Below, one piece after another: positions 44,128-52,750 of a DNA stretch of 64,000 nt. Source of the DNA: Brucella pseudogrignonensis (GTDB taxonomy: Bacteria > Pseudomonadota > Alphaproteobacteria > Rhizobiales > Rhizobiaceae); assembly GCF_032190615.1 (NCBI RefSeq), contig NZ_JAVLAT010000003.1, forward strand, positions 372,001 through 436,000, written 5' to 3'. The notes below the pieces were generated by a model. The model searched no databases, was not told the DNA's origin, and worked only from the letters and a program-made list of their open reading frames with translations. Position 1 is the first letter of the stretch, and each line of letters begins with the position of its first letter. The position numbers and the translations under genes are program-made.

Positions 44128-45141
44128 ATGGCTCAGAAATCGGCTACCCTTAAAGATGTGGCGGCGCTGGCGAATGTATCGCGTGCCACTGCTGCGCGTG
44201 CACTTAACAGTTACGGTTATGTTGGTGATGAAACGGCGCAGCGGGTTCAGGCTGCTGCAGAGAAACTAGGATACAGAGGCAACCGATTGGCCCAGGCTCT
44301 GCGCAGCGGGCAGTTGCCAATCATTGGCTGTGTTCTGGGCGATATACAAAATCCCTTCTTTGCTAAAATTGCACATAATGTCGAAGTGCTGGCGCGAGAA
44401 CAAGGCCATAATCTTATCATTGCGAGCAGTGAAGAGCATTTGAATCAGGAAAAATCACTGCTGGCCAGCCTGCAGTCGCTGAGCATTCGCGGTTTCATCG
44501 TGGCGCCGACATCAGCCGAAGACAGTTCGCATCTGCAACGTCTGATCGACGAAAACGTACCCCTGGTCCTCATCGATCGCGTAGCGCAGGGCGTCGAGTG
44601 CGACAGTGTTGTGGTCGACAATGAAGGTGGCGCGCGCAAGGCCATTGAATATCTGATCGAAATGGGGCATCGCGATATTGCGCTTTTGCACGATGATGCA
44701 CGCATCTTCACGTCACGTGAGCGTTTCAACGGCTATAAGACTGCGTTACTTGCCCATGCCATCGAACCAAGTGAAAAATTGATCTGCGTTGCACAATCGA
44801 CGGTGGAGCATGCTGTGGATGCAACCATACGTTTGTTCAGTCAAAGAAAGCCTCCAACGGCACTTTTTACCGTCGACAGCTTGATGACGCAGGGAGCGCT
44901 TTTAGCATTCCGATCGATGGGAATATCGATTCCCCACGATGTCTCTCTGATCGGTTTTGATGATTTCAATCTGGCGACTTTTACCGATCCACAGATCACG
45001 GTCATTGCCCAGCCGGTGTCGGAAATAGGTCGTGCTGCGGGCCGGCTTCTGCTAGAAAAAATAGCAGGAAAAAAGAGACCTCCAAAGAAAATAAGCTTTG
45101 AAACCAAGCTGATAGTCCGAGGTTCGGTCAGCCGTCGATGA
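44128..45141 (+). CDS. LacI-family regulator of glycated-amine locus A
   Basis: 337 residues. The N-terminal helix-turn-helix is ATLKDVAALANVSRATAARA, with a YGY in the hinge approach, and the hinge helix NRLAQALRSGQ follows; then comes the periplasmic-binding-protein-like domain (IIGCVLGDIQNPFFAKIAHN, VDNEGGARKAIEYLIEMGH, ISIPHDVSLIGFDDFN). It stands first in locus A, same direction as the catabolic genes, with the 18-bp palindrome at 45223 between it and them. It probably represses the genes from 45318 to 53857 until a glycated amine or phosphorylated product is present. The locus B regulator has the same YGY feature, pointing to a common subfamily. Confidence 0.9.
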   Translation: MAQKSATLKDVAALANVSRATAARALNSYGYVGDETAQRVQAAAEKLGYRGNRLAQALRSGQLPIIGCVLGDIQNPFFAKIAHNVEVLAREQGHNLIIASSEEHLNQEKSLLASLQSLSIRGFIVAPTSAEDSSHLQRLIDENVPLVLIDRVAQGVECDSVVVDNEGGARKAIEYLIEMGHRDIALLHDDARIFTSRERFNGYKTALLAHAIEPSEKLICVAQSTVEHAVDATIRLFSQRKPPTALFTVDSLMTQGALLAFRSMGISIPHDVSLIGFDDFNLATFTDPQITVIAQPVSEIGRAAGRLLLEKIAGKKRPPKKISFETKLIVRGSVSRR

Positions 45142-45193
45142 GCCGACGAAGCTTGATTTTCTGCCTGCAAAAAAATTTCTGAAACCCACTTGC

Positions 45194-45211
45194 CACAAGA
45201 AAAATCTTGTG
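45194..45211 (+). terminator. Hairpin after the locus A lacI gene
   Basis: CACAAGA (45194-45200) and TCTTGTG (45205-45211) pair perfectly with an AAAA loop. It sits between the lacI stop and the operator, so it may end the lacI transcript or simply be part of the promoter segment. Confidence 0.4.
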
Positions 45212-45222
45212 CGTTAAATAGA

Positions 45223-45240
45223 TGTGAGATCGATCTCACA
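45223..45240. promoter_or_regulatory. LacI-type operator of locus A
   Basis: TGTGAGATCGATCTCACA is a perfect 18-bp palindrome in the 176-base gap before the first catabolic gene. A weak promoter (TTGCCA at 45190 and TTAAAT at 45214) ends just upstream, so a repressor here would block initiation. The outer TGTGAGA...CACA is shared with the locus B sites; the core TCGA differs. Confidence 0.8.
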
Positions 45241-45317
45241 TTGTCGTAACGACTTATAGGCGCAATATCGCTTCGGGATACTCTCGAGGTCTAAACTGCG
45301 CAAACGGGAAGGTAGTA

Positions 45318-46331
45318 ATGCTCAACTTCGATAAAGATCGCTTTGTTAAAATACAAGACGGCGCGGTCGCAATTGCAGACGACGTACGCGCTTTGATGCG
45401 CAGGCTGCTCGATAATGGCCTAGAACGCATTTTCTTCATGGGAACGGGCGGCGTACAGTTTCTGACTCAGCCCGCAATCGAGATTGCCCGTAACGCAACC
45501 GTTTTCCCGGTGTCATCGGCATTTTCGGCACAAGTTGTTTTAGAAGCGCCTGCCGGGTTGGACGAAAAGGCGCTTGTCATTCTTCCATCCTTGTCCGGAA
45601 CGACTAAGGAAAGCGTGCATCTTCTGGCGTTCTTGAAAAAGAAGGGCGTGAAAACGCTCTCTCTCACTGGTCACAAAGATACCCCCTTGGGCCTCGATGC
45701 GGATTACAACTTTACAAATTTTGCCGAAGACGACACGTCTTCGGAGTCGTTTTATCTGCAGACCCTCTTGATCATACTGTCGCTGCTCGCTGAGCGCGGC
45801 GAATTTCAAGACTTCGATGAAACCGTCTCCGAATTGAAGCGTCTGCCCGAACTACTAGTTTCGGTGAAGGAAAACTTTGAAGAAGGCGCTGCCGCACTGG
45901 CGCAGGAAATCAAGGACGAAAAATATCACATCTTTACCGGCGCTGGCACTTCATGGTCAGAAGCGCACTACTACGGGATGTGCATTCTTGAAGAAATGCA
46001 ATGGATCCGTACACGTCCCGTTCATGCGTCCGATTTCTTCCATGGTACACTCGAACTGGTTGAGCCGGGCGTCAGCCTGTTCATATTCAAAGGTGAGGAT
46101 GCATGTCGTCCATTGACGGACCGGGTTGAGAATTTCGCAAAGCGTTACACTGACAAGGTTCGTATTCTGGATGCTGCTTCTGCCAGTCTTCCGGGCATCT
46201 CACAAAAGACACGCAGCCTGATTTCTCCAATCATTCTGGCAACCATGCTTGAACGTCTGAGCGCGCATTTGGAAGTGCAACGTGACCACCCGTTGACCAC
46301 GCGGCGCTATTACAAGCGTGTCGAGTACTAA
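45318..46331 (+). CDS. SIS-domain sugar isomerase, FrlB-like glycated-amine-6-phosphate deglycase
   Basis: 337 residues with two SIS domains, no glutaminase domain. SIS-1 includes IFFMGTGGVQFLTQP and LVILPSLSGTTKESVH; SIS-2 includes IFTGAGTSWSEAHYYG and the FrlB-type active-site segment HASDFFHGTLELVEPG. The C terminus RRYYKRVEY agrees with FrlB of E. coli and Bacillus, as I recall those sequences. FrlB removes the amino acid from fructosyl- or psicosyl-amine 6-phosphate to leave glucose-6-phosphate. GGGAAGG precedes the ATG at 45318. It opens the operon downstream of the operator; the FrlD-like kinase and FrlC-like epimerase later in the operon support the role. Confidence 0.82.
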   Translation: MLNFDKDRFVKIQDGAVAIADDVRALMRRLLDNGLERIFFMGTGGVQFLTQPAIEIARNATVFPVSSAFSAQVVLEAPAGLDEKALVILPSLSGTTKESVHLLAFLKKKGVKTLSLTGHKDTPLGLDADYNFTNFAEDDTSSESFYLQTLLIILSLLAERGEFQDFDETVSELKRLPELLVSVKENFEEGAAALAQEIKDEKYHIFTGAGTSWSEAHYYGMCILEEMQWIRTRPVHASDFFHGTLELVEPGVSLFIFKGEDACRPLTDRVENFAKRYTDKVRILDAASASLPGISQKTRSLISPIILATMLERLSAHLEVQRDHPLTTRRYYKRVEY

Positions 46332-46339
46332 GAGCTTTC

Positions 46340-46364
46340 CCCGATCCGGTTCTGCCGGGTCGGG
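46340..46364 (+). promoter_or_regulatory. Hairpin after the FrlB-like gene
   Basis: CCCGA at 46340-46344 pairs with TCGGG at 46360-46364 and CCGG with CCGG inside, around a TTCTG loop. It lies in the 86-base gap before the binding-protein gene. No T run follows, so processing or attenuation is more likely than full termination. Confidence 0.5.
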
Positions 46365-46417
46365 TTACTGCATTCTGACGAAATAAAGAAAAATAGCTAA
46401 AAGAGAGGAACTTCGAG

Positions 46418-47743
46418 ATGAAATGCAAAACGTTTTTGAACACAACAAGCCTTGCGTCACTTCTGATGTTTGGATTGTTAGCTGTCAACATAAATGCTGC
46501 TCTCGCCGATGATGGTGTCGTTGCACAACCTGATGCTCCCGTCGAATATTCTGGCACTTTAAGCATTTTGACGAAGTTCGGCCTTCAACAGCTATCCCCC
46601 TTCTTCGTCAATGCCGCTAAGGAATACGAGAAGCTTCACCCCGGCGTCAAAATTGAGCTTATTCAGGAAAGCGACGATAGCGTGAAGGGCAAAACCAAGG
46701 CCCTAGTCGCGTCTAACTCATTGCCAGATATCTACTTCAGCTGGACCGGGAGCTGGGGTGAGAACTTTGTGCGAGGCAATCGAGCTGTCGATCTGACCCA
46801 GATTATTGGCCCCGACACGCCATGGGGCAAACAGTTCGCCCATGCTGCCGTCAGCGCATTCCAGTATAATGGCAAATTATACGGTATTCCGCTTTATCTG
46901 GACGCAAAGTTCATGGGTTATAACAAGGCCCTCTTTGACAAGGCCGGTGTAGCGGAACCGAAGAGCTTCGATGAACTGATCAGTGCGTGCGCTGCCCTGC
47001 GTAAGTCCGGTGTAACGCCCATTTCGTTCGGTAACAAAGAAGGCTGGCCTGCTGTTCATTTTGCCGGACAATTGCTCGCCTATAACGTTCCGCAAGCGAC
47101 GTTGGAAAAGGATTTCAACCCGAAGACGGCCGAATATTCGGATGCAGGCTATGTTGAAAGCCTGACACAGCTGAAAAAACTCATCGACGATTGTTCGGAC
47201 GGCGCAGGTACAAATGGCTCATCCTATGCTTCGGCATTGCAGCAGTTCAGCAACGCCAAATCCGCAATGTACTATCAGGAAATTATTGAGTTTGATCAAA
47301 GCACGGCGGATGGCGCACTGAAGAAGGAAGAATTTGGCTTTTTTAAACTGCCGGCAGTAGAAGGCGCAAAAGGTGATGTAAAATCAATCGAAGGCGCACC
47401 TGAAGGCTATATGATTAATTCAGCGTCAAAGAATATTCCGCTAGCTGTGGATTTCATGAAGTTTATCACCTCGCCCGAAAACGGGAAGGTTTTGTCGGCC
47501 CCACCTTATGGGCAGCCAAGCGCCACTGTTGGCGGATATTCGGCTGAAAGCATGAACCCGTCTGTCGTTGAAGGTCTCAAGGTTATCGCGGATTCGTCTT
47601 ATCTGATGCCGTGGCTTGATACGGCCAATCCACCGCGCGTTGCATCTGTCTGGCTTTCGGGCCTGCAAGCCCTGATTGGTGGATCCATGACACCGGAACA
47701 GGTCATGGAAAAGGTAAAAAAGGCTGCAGCCTCTTCCCGATAA
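46418..47743 (+). CDS. ABC transporter sugar-type solute-binding protein (family 1)
   Basis: 441 residues, periplasmic. The signal peptide is cleaved after ALA near residue 30. Family 1 features are visible: KEYEKLHPGVKIELIQ, PDIYFSWTGSWGENF, GKLYGIPLYLDAKFMGYNKALFDKAGV and GAPEGYMINSASKNI. GAGAGGAAC precedes the start. It pairs with the two permeases and the ATPase at 52751 to make a CUT1-type importer. In this operon the ligand is likely a fructosyl- or other glycosylated amine. Confidence 0.9.
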   Translation: MKCKTFLNTTSLASLLMFGLLAVNINAALADDGVVAQPDAPVEYSGTLSILTKFGLQQLSPFFVNAAKEYEKLHPGVKIELIQESDDSVKGKTKALVASNSLPDIYFSWTGSWGENFVRGNRAVDLTQIIGPDTPWGKQFAHAAVSAFQYNGKLYGIPLYLDAKFMGYNKALFDKAGVAEPKSFDELISACAALRKSGVTPISFGNKEGWPAVHFAGQLLAYNVPQATLEKDFNPKTAEYSDAGYVESLTQLKKLIDDCSDGAGTNGSSYASALQQFSNAKSAMYYQEIIEFDQSTADGALKKEEFGFFKLPAVEGAKGDVKSIEGAPEGYMINSASKNIPLAVDFMKFITSPENGKVLSAPPYGQPSATVGGYSAESMNPSVVEGLKVIADSSYLMPWLDTANPPRVASVWLSGLQALIGGSMTPEQVMEKVKKAAASSR

Positions 47744-47758
47744 GGATGTTATTGCCCG

Positions 47759-48724
47759 ATGACTGTCATGAAGCGTGAATATAGAGGGGAGGCTGTCAAA
47801 AACGGCTTCCCCCTGCCGGACGGGTCGCAATTCGACAAGTCCGGTTTGCTGGCGAAGTTGCTGTCGTTCCGTTGGGTTCTGATCGCGTTCGTTTTAATCC
47901 TATGGTTTGTCTACTATCCCATCATCGACAACTTTATCGTCAGCACGACAAATCAGGATATTTTTACTGGCGAAACTGCCTTTGTCGGTCTGGATAATTA
48001 TCGACGTCTGCAAGACGATCCGGTGATCTGGACGGCGATCTTGAACAACATGCTTTATGCCGTCATTTCGGTCGTATTCCAGGTGTTTGGCGCATTCGTG
48101 CTTGCTGCGATCATTGAAGGTTTGCAGCATGAGACCTGGCGCAGGTTCTGGCGCGCTGTCTATTTCATACCATCAGCAATTTCGATCACGGTGACGGGGC
48201 TGCTGTTCTACTTTATCTATCAGCCTGATATAGGCCTGCTGGATGCCGCTTTTAATCATCTTGGACTTGCCGCTTGGTCTCGGTCATGGCTGGGAGAAGA
48301 ACAGACCGCGATCTACTCAATCATTGCCATGAGCCAGTGGCAGGGCTTTGGCTATTCAACCCTTCTATTTGCCATCGCGATCCAGAAGATCCCGCGCGAG
48401 CTTTATGATGCGGCGACGATGGACGGCGCGGGTATGTGGCGTCGGCTTTGGAACATAACCTTCCCACTGACACGCGAAATGACTGGCCTTATGGTTATCA
48501 TTACGATTACCGGCGCGTTTCAGGTCTTCAACGAAGTCATGGTTATGACTGGCGGTGGCCCTAACAACAGCAGTCAGGTTCTGGGAACTTGGCTCTATCA
48601 ACAGGCCTTTATTGAAAATGACTTCGGTTATGGCGCGGCTATCGCATCGGTGATTTTTATCATCACGCTCCTGACCGGTTTTGGTCAACTCTGGTATACC
48701 AGAAAGCGGAGGGTGGAACTATGA
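47759..48724 (+). CDS. ABC transporter permease, MalF-like
   Basis: 321 residues with six predicted transmembrane helices and the EAA loop DAATMDGAGMWRRLWNITFPL-like segment (DAATMDGAGMWRRLWNITF) that docks to the ATPase. The first ATG at 47759 is kept; a second in-frame ATG at 47768 is possible. It follows the binding protein by 15 bases and overlaps the second permease by four bases (ATGA). Confidence 0.9.
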   Translation: MTVMKREYRGEAVKNGFPLPDGSQFDKSGLLAKLLSFRWVLIAFVLILWFVYYPIIDNFIVSTTNQDIFTGETAFVGLDNYRRLQDDPVIWTAILNNMLYAVISVVFQVFGAFVLAAIIEGLQHETWRRFWRAVYFIPSAISITVTGLLFYFIYQPDIGLLDAAFNHLGLAAWSRSWLGEEQTAIYSIIAMSQWQGFGYSTLLFAIAIQKIPRELYDAATMDGAGMWRRLWNITFPLTREMTGLMVIITITGAFQVFNEVMVMTGGGPNNSSQVLGTWLYQQAFIENDFGYGAAIASVIFIITLLTGFGQLWYTRKRRVEL

Positions 48725-49584
48725 ACAACGCCTCCTATCAATCGACCGAGACGAAACCTACGGAATTTGCTCAGACGCTCGTGCGTGTCTGTCTGGTCAC
48801 CTTCCTCATCAGCCTTGGTATTGTCGTAATCTACCCGCTGGCGTGGATGGCCATGAACGGTTTCAAGACTAACTCGGAGATATTTGGTGAACCATTTGCG
48901 CTTCCTACGGCTTTTACGGTGGACAACTATATATCAGCCTGGAATCAGGGCATCAGGAACTACATTGCAACGAGCATTATCGTCACGTTGTTTTCGGCTG
49001 TTTGTACGGTTCTGATAAGCGCTTGGACCGCCTACGGCCTGACGCGATCAAAATTGCCGGGCAAGCCAATATTCGTTGGCCTGGTACTTGGCGGATTGAT
49101 GTTAAGCCCAACGGTTGCGGTTATTCCGCTGGTGCGGATCATGCAAAAGCTTGGTCTCTATAACACCTATTGGGCTCTTATCATCCTTTACACGGCATTT
49201 CGCATCCCGTTCACTACTTTTCTTATTCGCGCTTATATGCTTGGTCTGCCACGTGATCTAGATGAAGCCGCCGTCATGGACGGGGCAAGTGAAGGCCAAA
49301 TTTTCTGGCGCGTGACCTTGCCTCTTTGTAAGCCGATACTCGTTTCGTGTGTAATCCTGCATGTTCTGTTTGCCTGGAATGAATATCTCTTCGCCATGAT
49401 TTTCACCAGTGGTGCCGATGTCCAGACCTTGCCCGTCGGCCTGACATCAATCATGGCAAAACACGGAACCAATTATGCCGTTGTCTTTGCTGCAATGACA
49501 CTTTCGGCACTTCCCATCCTGATCGTCTTCTTTGCCGCCCAGCGTTTCTTCATTCGCGGGTTGGCGGAAGGCATCGGCAAATAG
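48721..49584 (+). CDS. ABC transporter permease, MalG-like
   Basis: 287 residues, six predicted transmembrane helices, EAA loop DEAAVMDGASEGQIFWRV. It overlaps the first permease by four bases and is followed 11 bases later by the epimerase gene. MalG-type proteins form the second half of the CUT1 membrane channel. Confidence 0.92.
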   Translation: MNNASYQSTETKPTEFAQTLVRVCLVTFLISLGIVVIYPLAWMAMNGFKTNSEIFGEPFALPTAFTVDNYISAWNQGIRNYIATSIIVTLFSAVCTVLISAWTAYGLTRSKLPGKPIFVGLVLGGLMLSPTVAVIPLVRIMQKLGLYNTYWALIILYTAFRIPFTTFLIRAYMLGLPRDLDEAAVMDGASEGQIFWRVTLPLCKPILVSCVILHVLFAWNEYLFAMIFTSGADVQTLPVGLTSIMAKHGTNYAVVFAAMTLSALPILIVFFAAQRFFIRGLAEGIGK

Positions 49585-49595
49585 CGTGGTGGAAA

Positions 49596-50435
49596 ATGTT
49601 AAAACGTGAACAGTTGATCGGTGCCAACTTTTCGTTCCAGCACCATCCCTTTCAATGGGTTGTCGAACAGCTTCGGCTGATGGGCTTTCAACGTATGGAA
49701 CTATGGGGAATAGCCCCCCATCTTGATCTATTTCATTCTGACCGGGCACGGCTTTCAGGTGTCCGATCAATTCTGAATGATAACGGGATCAGCGTGCATT
49801 GCTTCACCCCGGAACAGGTTCTTTATCCGGTCAACATAGCCTCAGGTGACGTAGCTTATCGTGAAAAGAGTGTTGAATGCTTTCTGCGAGCAGCCGATTT
49901 CAGTGCCGAACTGGGTGCGAACTACCTCTTCTTGACACCCGGACGGGGTTTTGAGTGCGAGAGCCGCGAAAGCGCCTGGAACCATTCGCTTCAGTCGTTG
50001 GAGAGAATTACGGCACATGCGGCTAATCTGGGGCTTCGATGTCTGCTTGAGCCCCTACAGCGCACTGAAAGCAACATCGTCAATAATGCCGCCGATCTTG
50101 AACGTCTCTGGCAGGATCTGAATGCGGAAAATGTCGATCTGGTACTTGATCTGGTTGCCATGGCAGCGGCCGAAGATAAGGTCGGTGATTACTTTTCGAG
50201 ATTTGGCAAACGTCTTGCCCATGTTCATGTCGTCGATGGAACACCGGCGGGACATTTGGCATGGGGGGACGGAAATTTGCCACTTGACGGCTACCTTGCT
50301 GAAATCACCCATCATTCATTCCAGGGCACATTAACCTTCGAGCCATTTGGCAACGGCTCATATGCACTGGATCCGGTTGTAGTCTGGCGGCGCTGCCTTG
50401 ATGCGATTTCCCCCCACTTTGATACTGCGGAATGA
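49596..50435 (+). CDS. Sugar-phosphate isomerase/epimerase-family protein, FrlC-like
   Basis: 279 residues, TIM-barrel metal-dependent isomerase. The E/D/H/E metal set is visible: E in CLLEPLQRTESNIV, D in VDLVLDLVA, H in LAHVHVVD, and E in LTFEPFG. The RMELWGIAPH, VHCFTPEQVLYPVN and ESNIVNNAADL segments follow FrlC (fructoselysine 3-epimerase) of E. coli closely as I recall it. FrlC interconverts psicosyl- and fructosyl-amines, widening the substrate range. It overlaps the kinase start by four bases. Without FrlC biochemistry for this protein, a generic sugar epimerase remains possible. Confidence 0.8.
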   Translation: MLKREQLIGANFSFQHHPFQWVVEQLRLMGFQRMELWGIAPHLDLFHSDRARLSGVRSILNDNGISVHCFTPEQVLYPVNIASGDVAYREKSVECFLRAADFSAELGANYLFLTPGRGFECESRESAWNHSLQSLERITAHAANLGLRCLLEPLQRTESNIVNNAADLERLWQDLNAENVDLVLDLVAMAAAEDKVGDYFSRFGKRLAHVHVVDGTPAGHLAWGDGNLPLDGYLAEITHHSFQGTLTFEPFGNGSYALDPVVVWRRCLDAISPHFDTAE

Positions 50436-51307
50436 CGATGAAGAACGCAAATCTCAATCTTGTTGCTGTGGGTGACAACTGCCTTGATGCTTATTTGAAC
50501 AAGGGGGTCGTTACTGTTGGTGGAAATGCCCTCAATGTTGCTGTGCAGTGGAAACGGCTTGGGGTCGGCGCCCGCTATATGGGCGCTCTGGCACCCGACA
50601 GGGAAGCGGAGATCATGCTTGGTGTGATCAAAGATGTCGGACTTGCTCCAAGCGATATTGAAACTATTCAGGGAAATACAGCTGTCACGCTTTTGACCGA
50701 TAATGACGGTGAACGGCATTTCCTGTTCGAATCTCTGGGTGTTGGCGAAAACTACATTCCAGACCAGCAGCGATATCAGGCATTGCTCTCATCCGATTGG
50801 ACCCATCTTGGGACCAATTCCAGTGAAAAACTGGTGCGTCAGCTTGTAAAGGACGGTGCCAGGTTCAGTCTCGATGTCTCTATCCGGCATTTTGACCTGG
50901 CTCTAGAAGGTGTTCCTTTGGTGTTCGCATCAGGTCCAGAGGACCCAGATGAACCCGTGCAGCCATTGATTGCAAAATTCAAGCAGGCTGGGGCTAAACA
51001 AGTCGTTATCACCTGTGGCAAACGCGGTTCATTCTATTACAATGGCTGCCAATTGTATTCCGCAGATTCCGTACCCGTGAACGTGGTCGATACTTGTGGA
51101 GCTGGTGATAGCTTTATTGCCTCATTTTTGTTGGCCCATTTCTTCGAGGGCTATTCTGAGGAGAAGGCACTTCAAAGAGCTGCACTCAGGGCGTCTGAAA
51201 CATGCACGCATCCGGGAGGTTTTCCCCAGCCCTTGCAGTCAATCCCACAATGGCTGCTCAACAAATACGATGATGTCATTGCAGCAGCGCAGAAGGTCCG
51301 ACTATGA
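50432..51307 (+). CDS. PfkB-family kinase, FrlD-like fructosamine kinase
   Basis: 291 residues (a second ATG at 50438 is possible). The N terminus NLVAVGDNCLDAYLNKG, the substrate loop TVGGNALNVAVQWKRLG and the C-terminal DTCGAGDSFIASF match FrlD-type fructosamine 6-kinases; the catalytic Asp is in GAGDSF. It would phosphorylate the imported glycated amine at C6, the step before FrlB. It is coupled by ATGA overlaps to the epimerase before it and the flavoprotein after it. The locus B kinase at 55256 is a clear paralogue. Confidence 0.85.
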   Translation: MTMKNANLNLVAVGDNCLDAYLNKGVVTVGGNALNVAVQWKRLGVGARYMGALAPDREAEIMLGVIKDVGLAPSDIETIQGNTAVTLLTDNDGERHFLFESLGVGENYIPDQQRYQALLSSDWTHLGTNSSEKLVRQLVKDGARFSLDVSIRHFDLALEGVPLVFASGPEDPDEPVQPLIAKFKQAGAKQVVITCGKRGSFYYNGCQLYSADSVPVNVVDTCGAGDSFIASFLLAHFFEGYSEEKALQRAALRASETCTHPGGFPQPLQSIPQWLLNKYDDVIAAAQKVRL

Positions 51308-52707
51308 ACTCTATCAAAATGAGGCCCCCAGTTGTCGCGACAAAGCACGATCGTTCTTACTGGTTGCAAAGCATTGATGCCGATCCGATCACCGCACCCT
51401 TCACGGGTCGACAACAATGCGATATTGCAATCGTTGGCGGAGGGTATGCCGGGCTTTGGACCGCACTACGTATACGAGAGCAAGAACCAAAGGCGCGTAT
51501 CACAATCCTAGAAGCAGATTTTTGCGGTTCAGGTGCGTCTGGACGCAACGGCGGGCAGGTCCACAGCTGGTATGCTGAAATCGATATGTTGCGCGACCTT
51601 GTGGGCGACGAAGATGCGCGCATGCTTTGTCAGGCAACCTGCGATGCAATTGATGAGCTGAAAGCGCTGCAAGATTGTGGAACCATTGACATGGATCTGC
51701 GTCTTGATGGCTGGCTGTGGACCGCAAGTTCTGTCGCACAGGAAGGTGCGTGGGCGAAAGCACTGGATATCTGTCAGAAATCGGGGTTCAACCCGTTCCA
51801 GACACTGAATGCGCACGACATTGAACGGCGCACTGGCTCTAGCGCATCATATGCCGGTATTGTCGAGGAGCGGGCAGGGACTGTCCAGCCTGCCAAGCTT
51901 GCTCTTGGCCTTCGCAAACTTGCGCTTTCCAACGGGATTGTCATTCATGAAAAAAGCCCTGTTTTGGAGATCGTTCCGGGTGAGCGGCCCGAACTTAAAA
52001 CACAAGACGGGACATTGACTGCCAACAAAGTTGCTTTAACGGTCAATGCTTGGGCTTCCGCGATCCCTGAGCTTCATCCCTATCTTTATGTGGTGAGCAG
52101 TCAACTCGTTGCGACAGCGCCTGCTGGAGATATACTCAAGCGTATCGGTTGGACTGATGGTGCTTCGATCTGTGATGCGCAGCAACACGTGCTCTATTAT
52201 CAGCGCACGCCGTCGGATCAGGTCGTATTTGGACGGGGAACGGGTGGAATTGCCTATAATGATCGGATTGACGAACGTTTTAATCGCAGCGGCGACGGCG
52301 GTGCAGACAATATACGTGAACTGCACCGCGTATATCCTCAGCTAAAGGAAGTGCCGATCCTTCATGACTGGAGCGGTCCGATCGACTGTACGGCGCAGCA
52401 TCTACCGGTATTCGATCATTTAAGGCATTACCCGAATATTTTCTATGCTCTGGGTTTCAATGGGACCGGCATTGCCCAGGCGCCTGTCGCAGGTCGGATC
52501 CTTGCAAGCCTGATCCTGGGACGCGTGGATAAATGGAGCAGTTGTGGTTTGGTGGGGATCAAAAACCGCACCAAGCTTCCGCCCGAACCTGTGCGTTATC
52601 TGGGTGCGAAAATCGTCCGCGCGGCTATTCGAAGAAAGAACGATACCGAAATCCTCAACCGTGTCCCGGGCCCCATAACGAGGTTCCTGGCAAGTCTGGC
52701 TCCGTGA
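51304..52707 (+). CDS. FAD-dependent amine/amino acid oxidase-like oxidoreductase (DAO family)
   Basis: 467 residues. FAD binding is CDIAIVGGGYAGLWTALRI with ITILEADFCGSGASGRNGG; the C terminus has the DAO ending FYALGFNGTGIAQAPVAGRI. Relatives include gamma-glutamylputrescine oxidase (OrdL/PuuB) and amadoriase-like enzymes (SocD/MocD type). Within an operon for glycated amines it could oxidise the free amine or amino acid released by FrlB, or open an oxidative route to the Amadori compound itself. The start overlaps the kinase stop by four bases, so it is firmly part of the operon, which is unusual for frl systems. Its cofactor binding mode (covalent or not) cannot be seen. Confidence 0.8.
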   Translation: MNSIKMRPPVVATKHDRSYWLQSIDADPITAPFTGRQQCDIAIVGGGYAGLWTALRIREQEPKARITILEADFCGSGASGRNGGQVHSWYAEIDMLRDLVGDEDARMLCQATCDAIDELKALQDCGTIDMDLRLDGWLWTASSVAQEGAWAKALDICQKSGFNPFQTLNAHDIERRTGSSASYAGIVEERAGTVQPAKLALGLRKLALSNGIVIHEKSPVLEIVPGERPELKTQDGTLTANKVALTVNAWASAIPELHPYLYVVSSQLVATAPAGDILKRIGWTDGASICDAQQHVLYYQRTPSDQVVFGRGTGGIAYNDRIDERFNRSGDGGADNIRELHRVYPQLKEVPILHDWSGPIDCTAQHLPVFDHLRHYPNIFYALGFNGTGIAQAPVAGRILASLILGRVDKWSSCGLVGIKNRTKLPPEPVRYLGAKIVRAAIRRKNDTEILNRVPGPITRFLASLAP

Positions 52708-52750
52708 GCAACACAACCCAAGCGAAACAAGAATAAAAGGAATGGGAACG

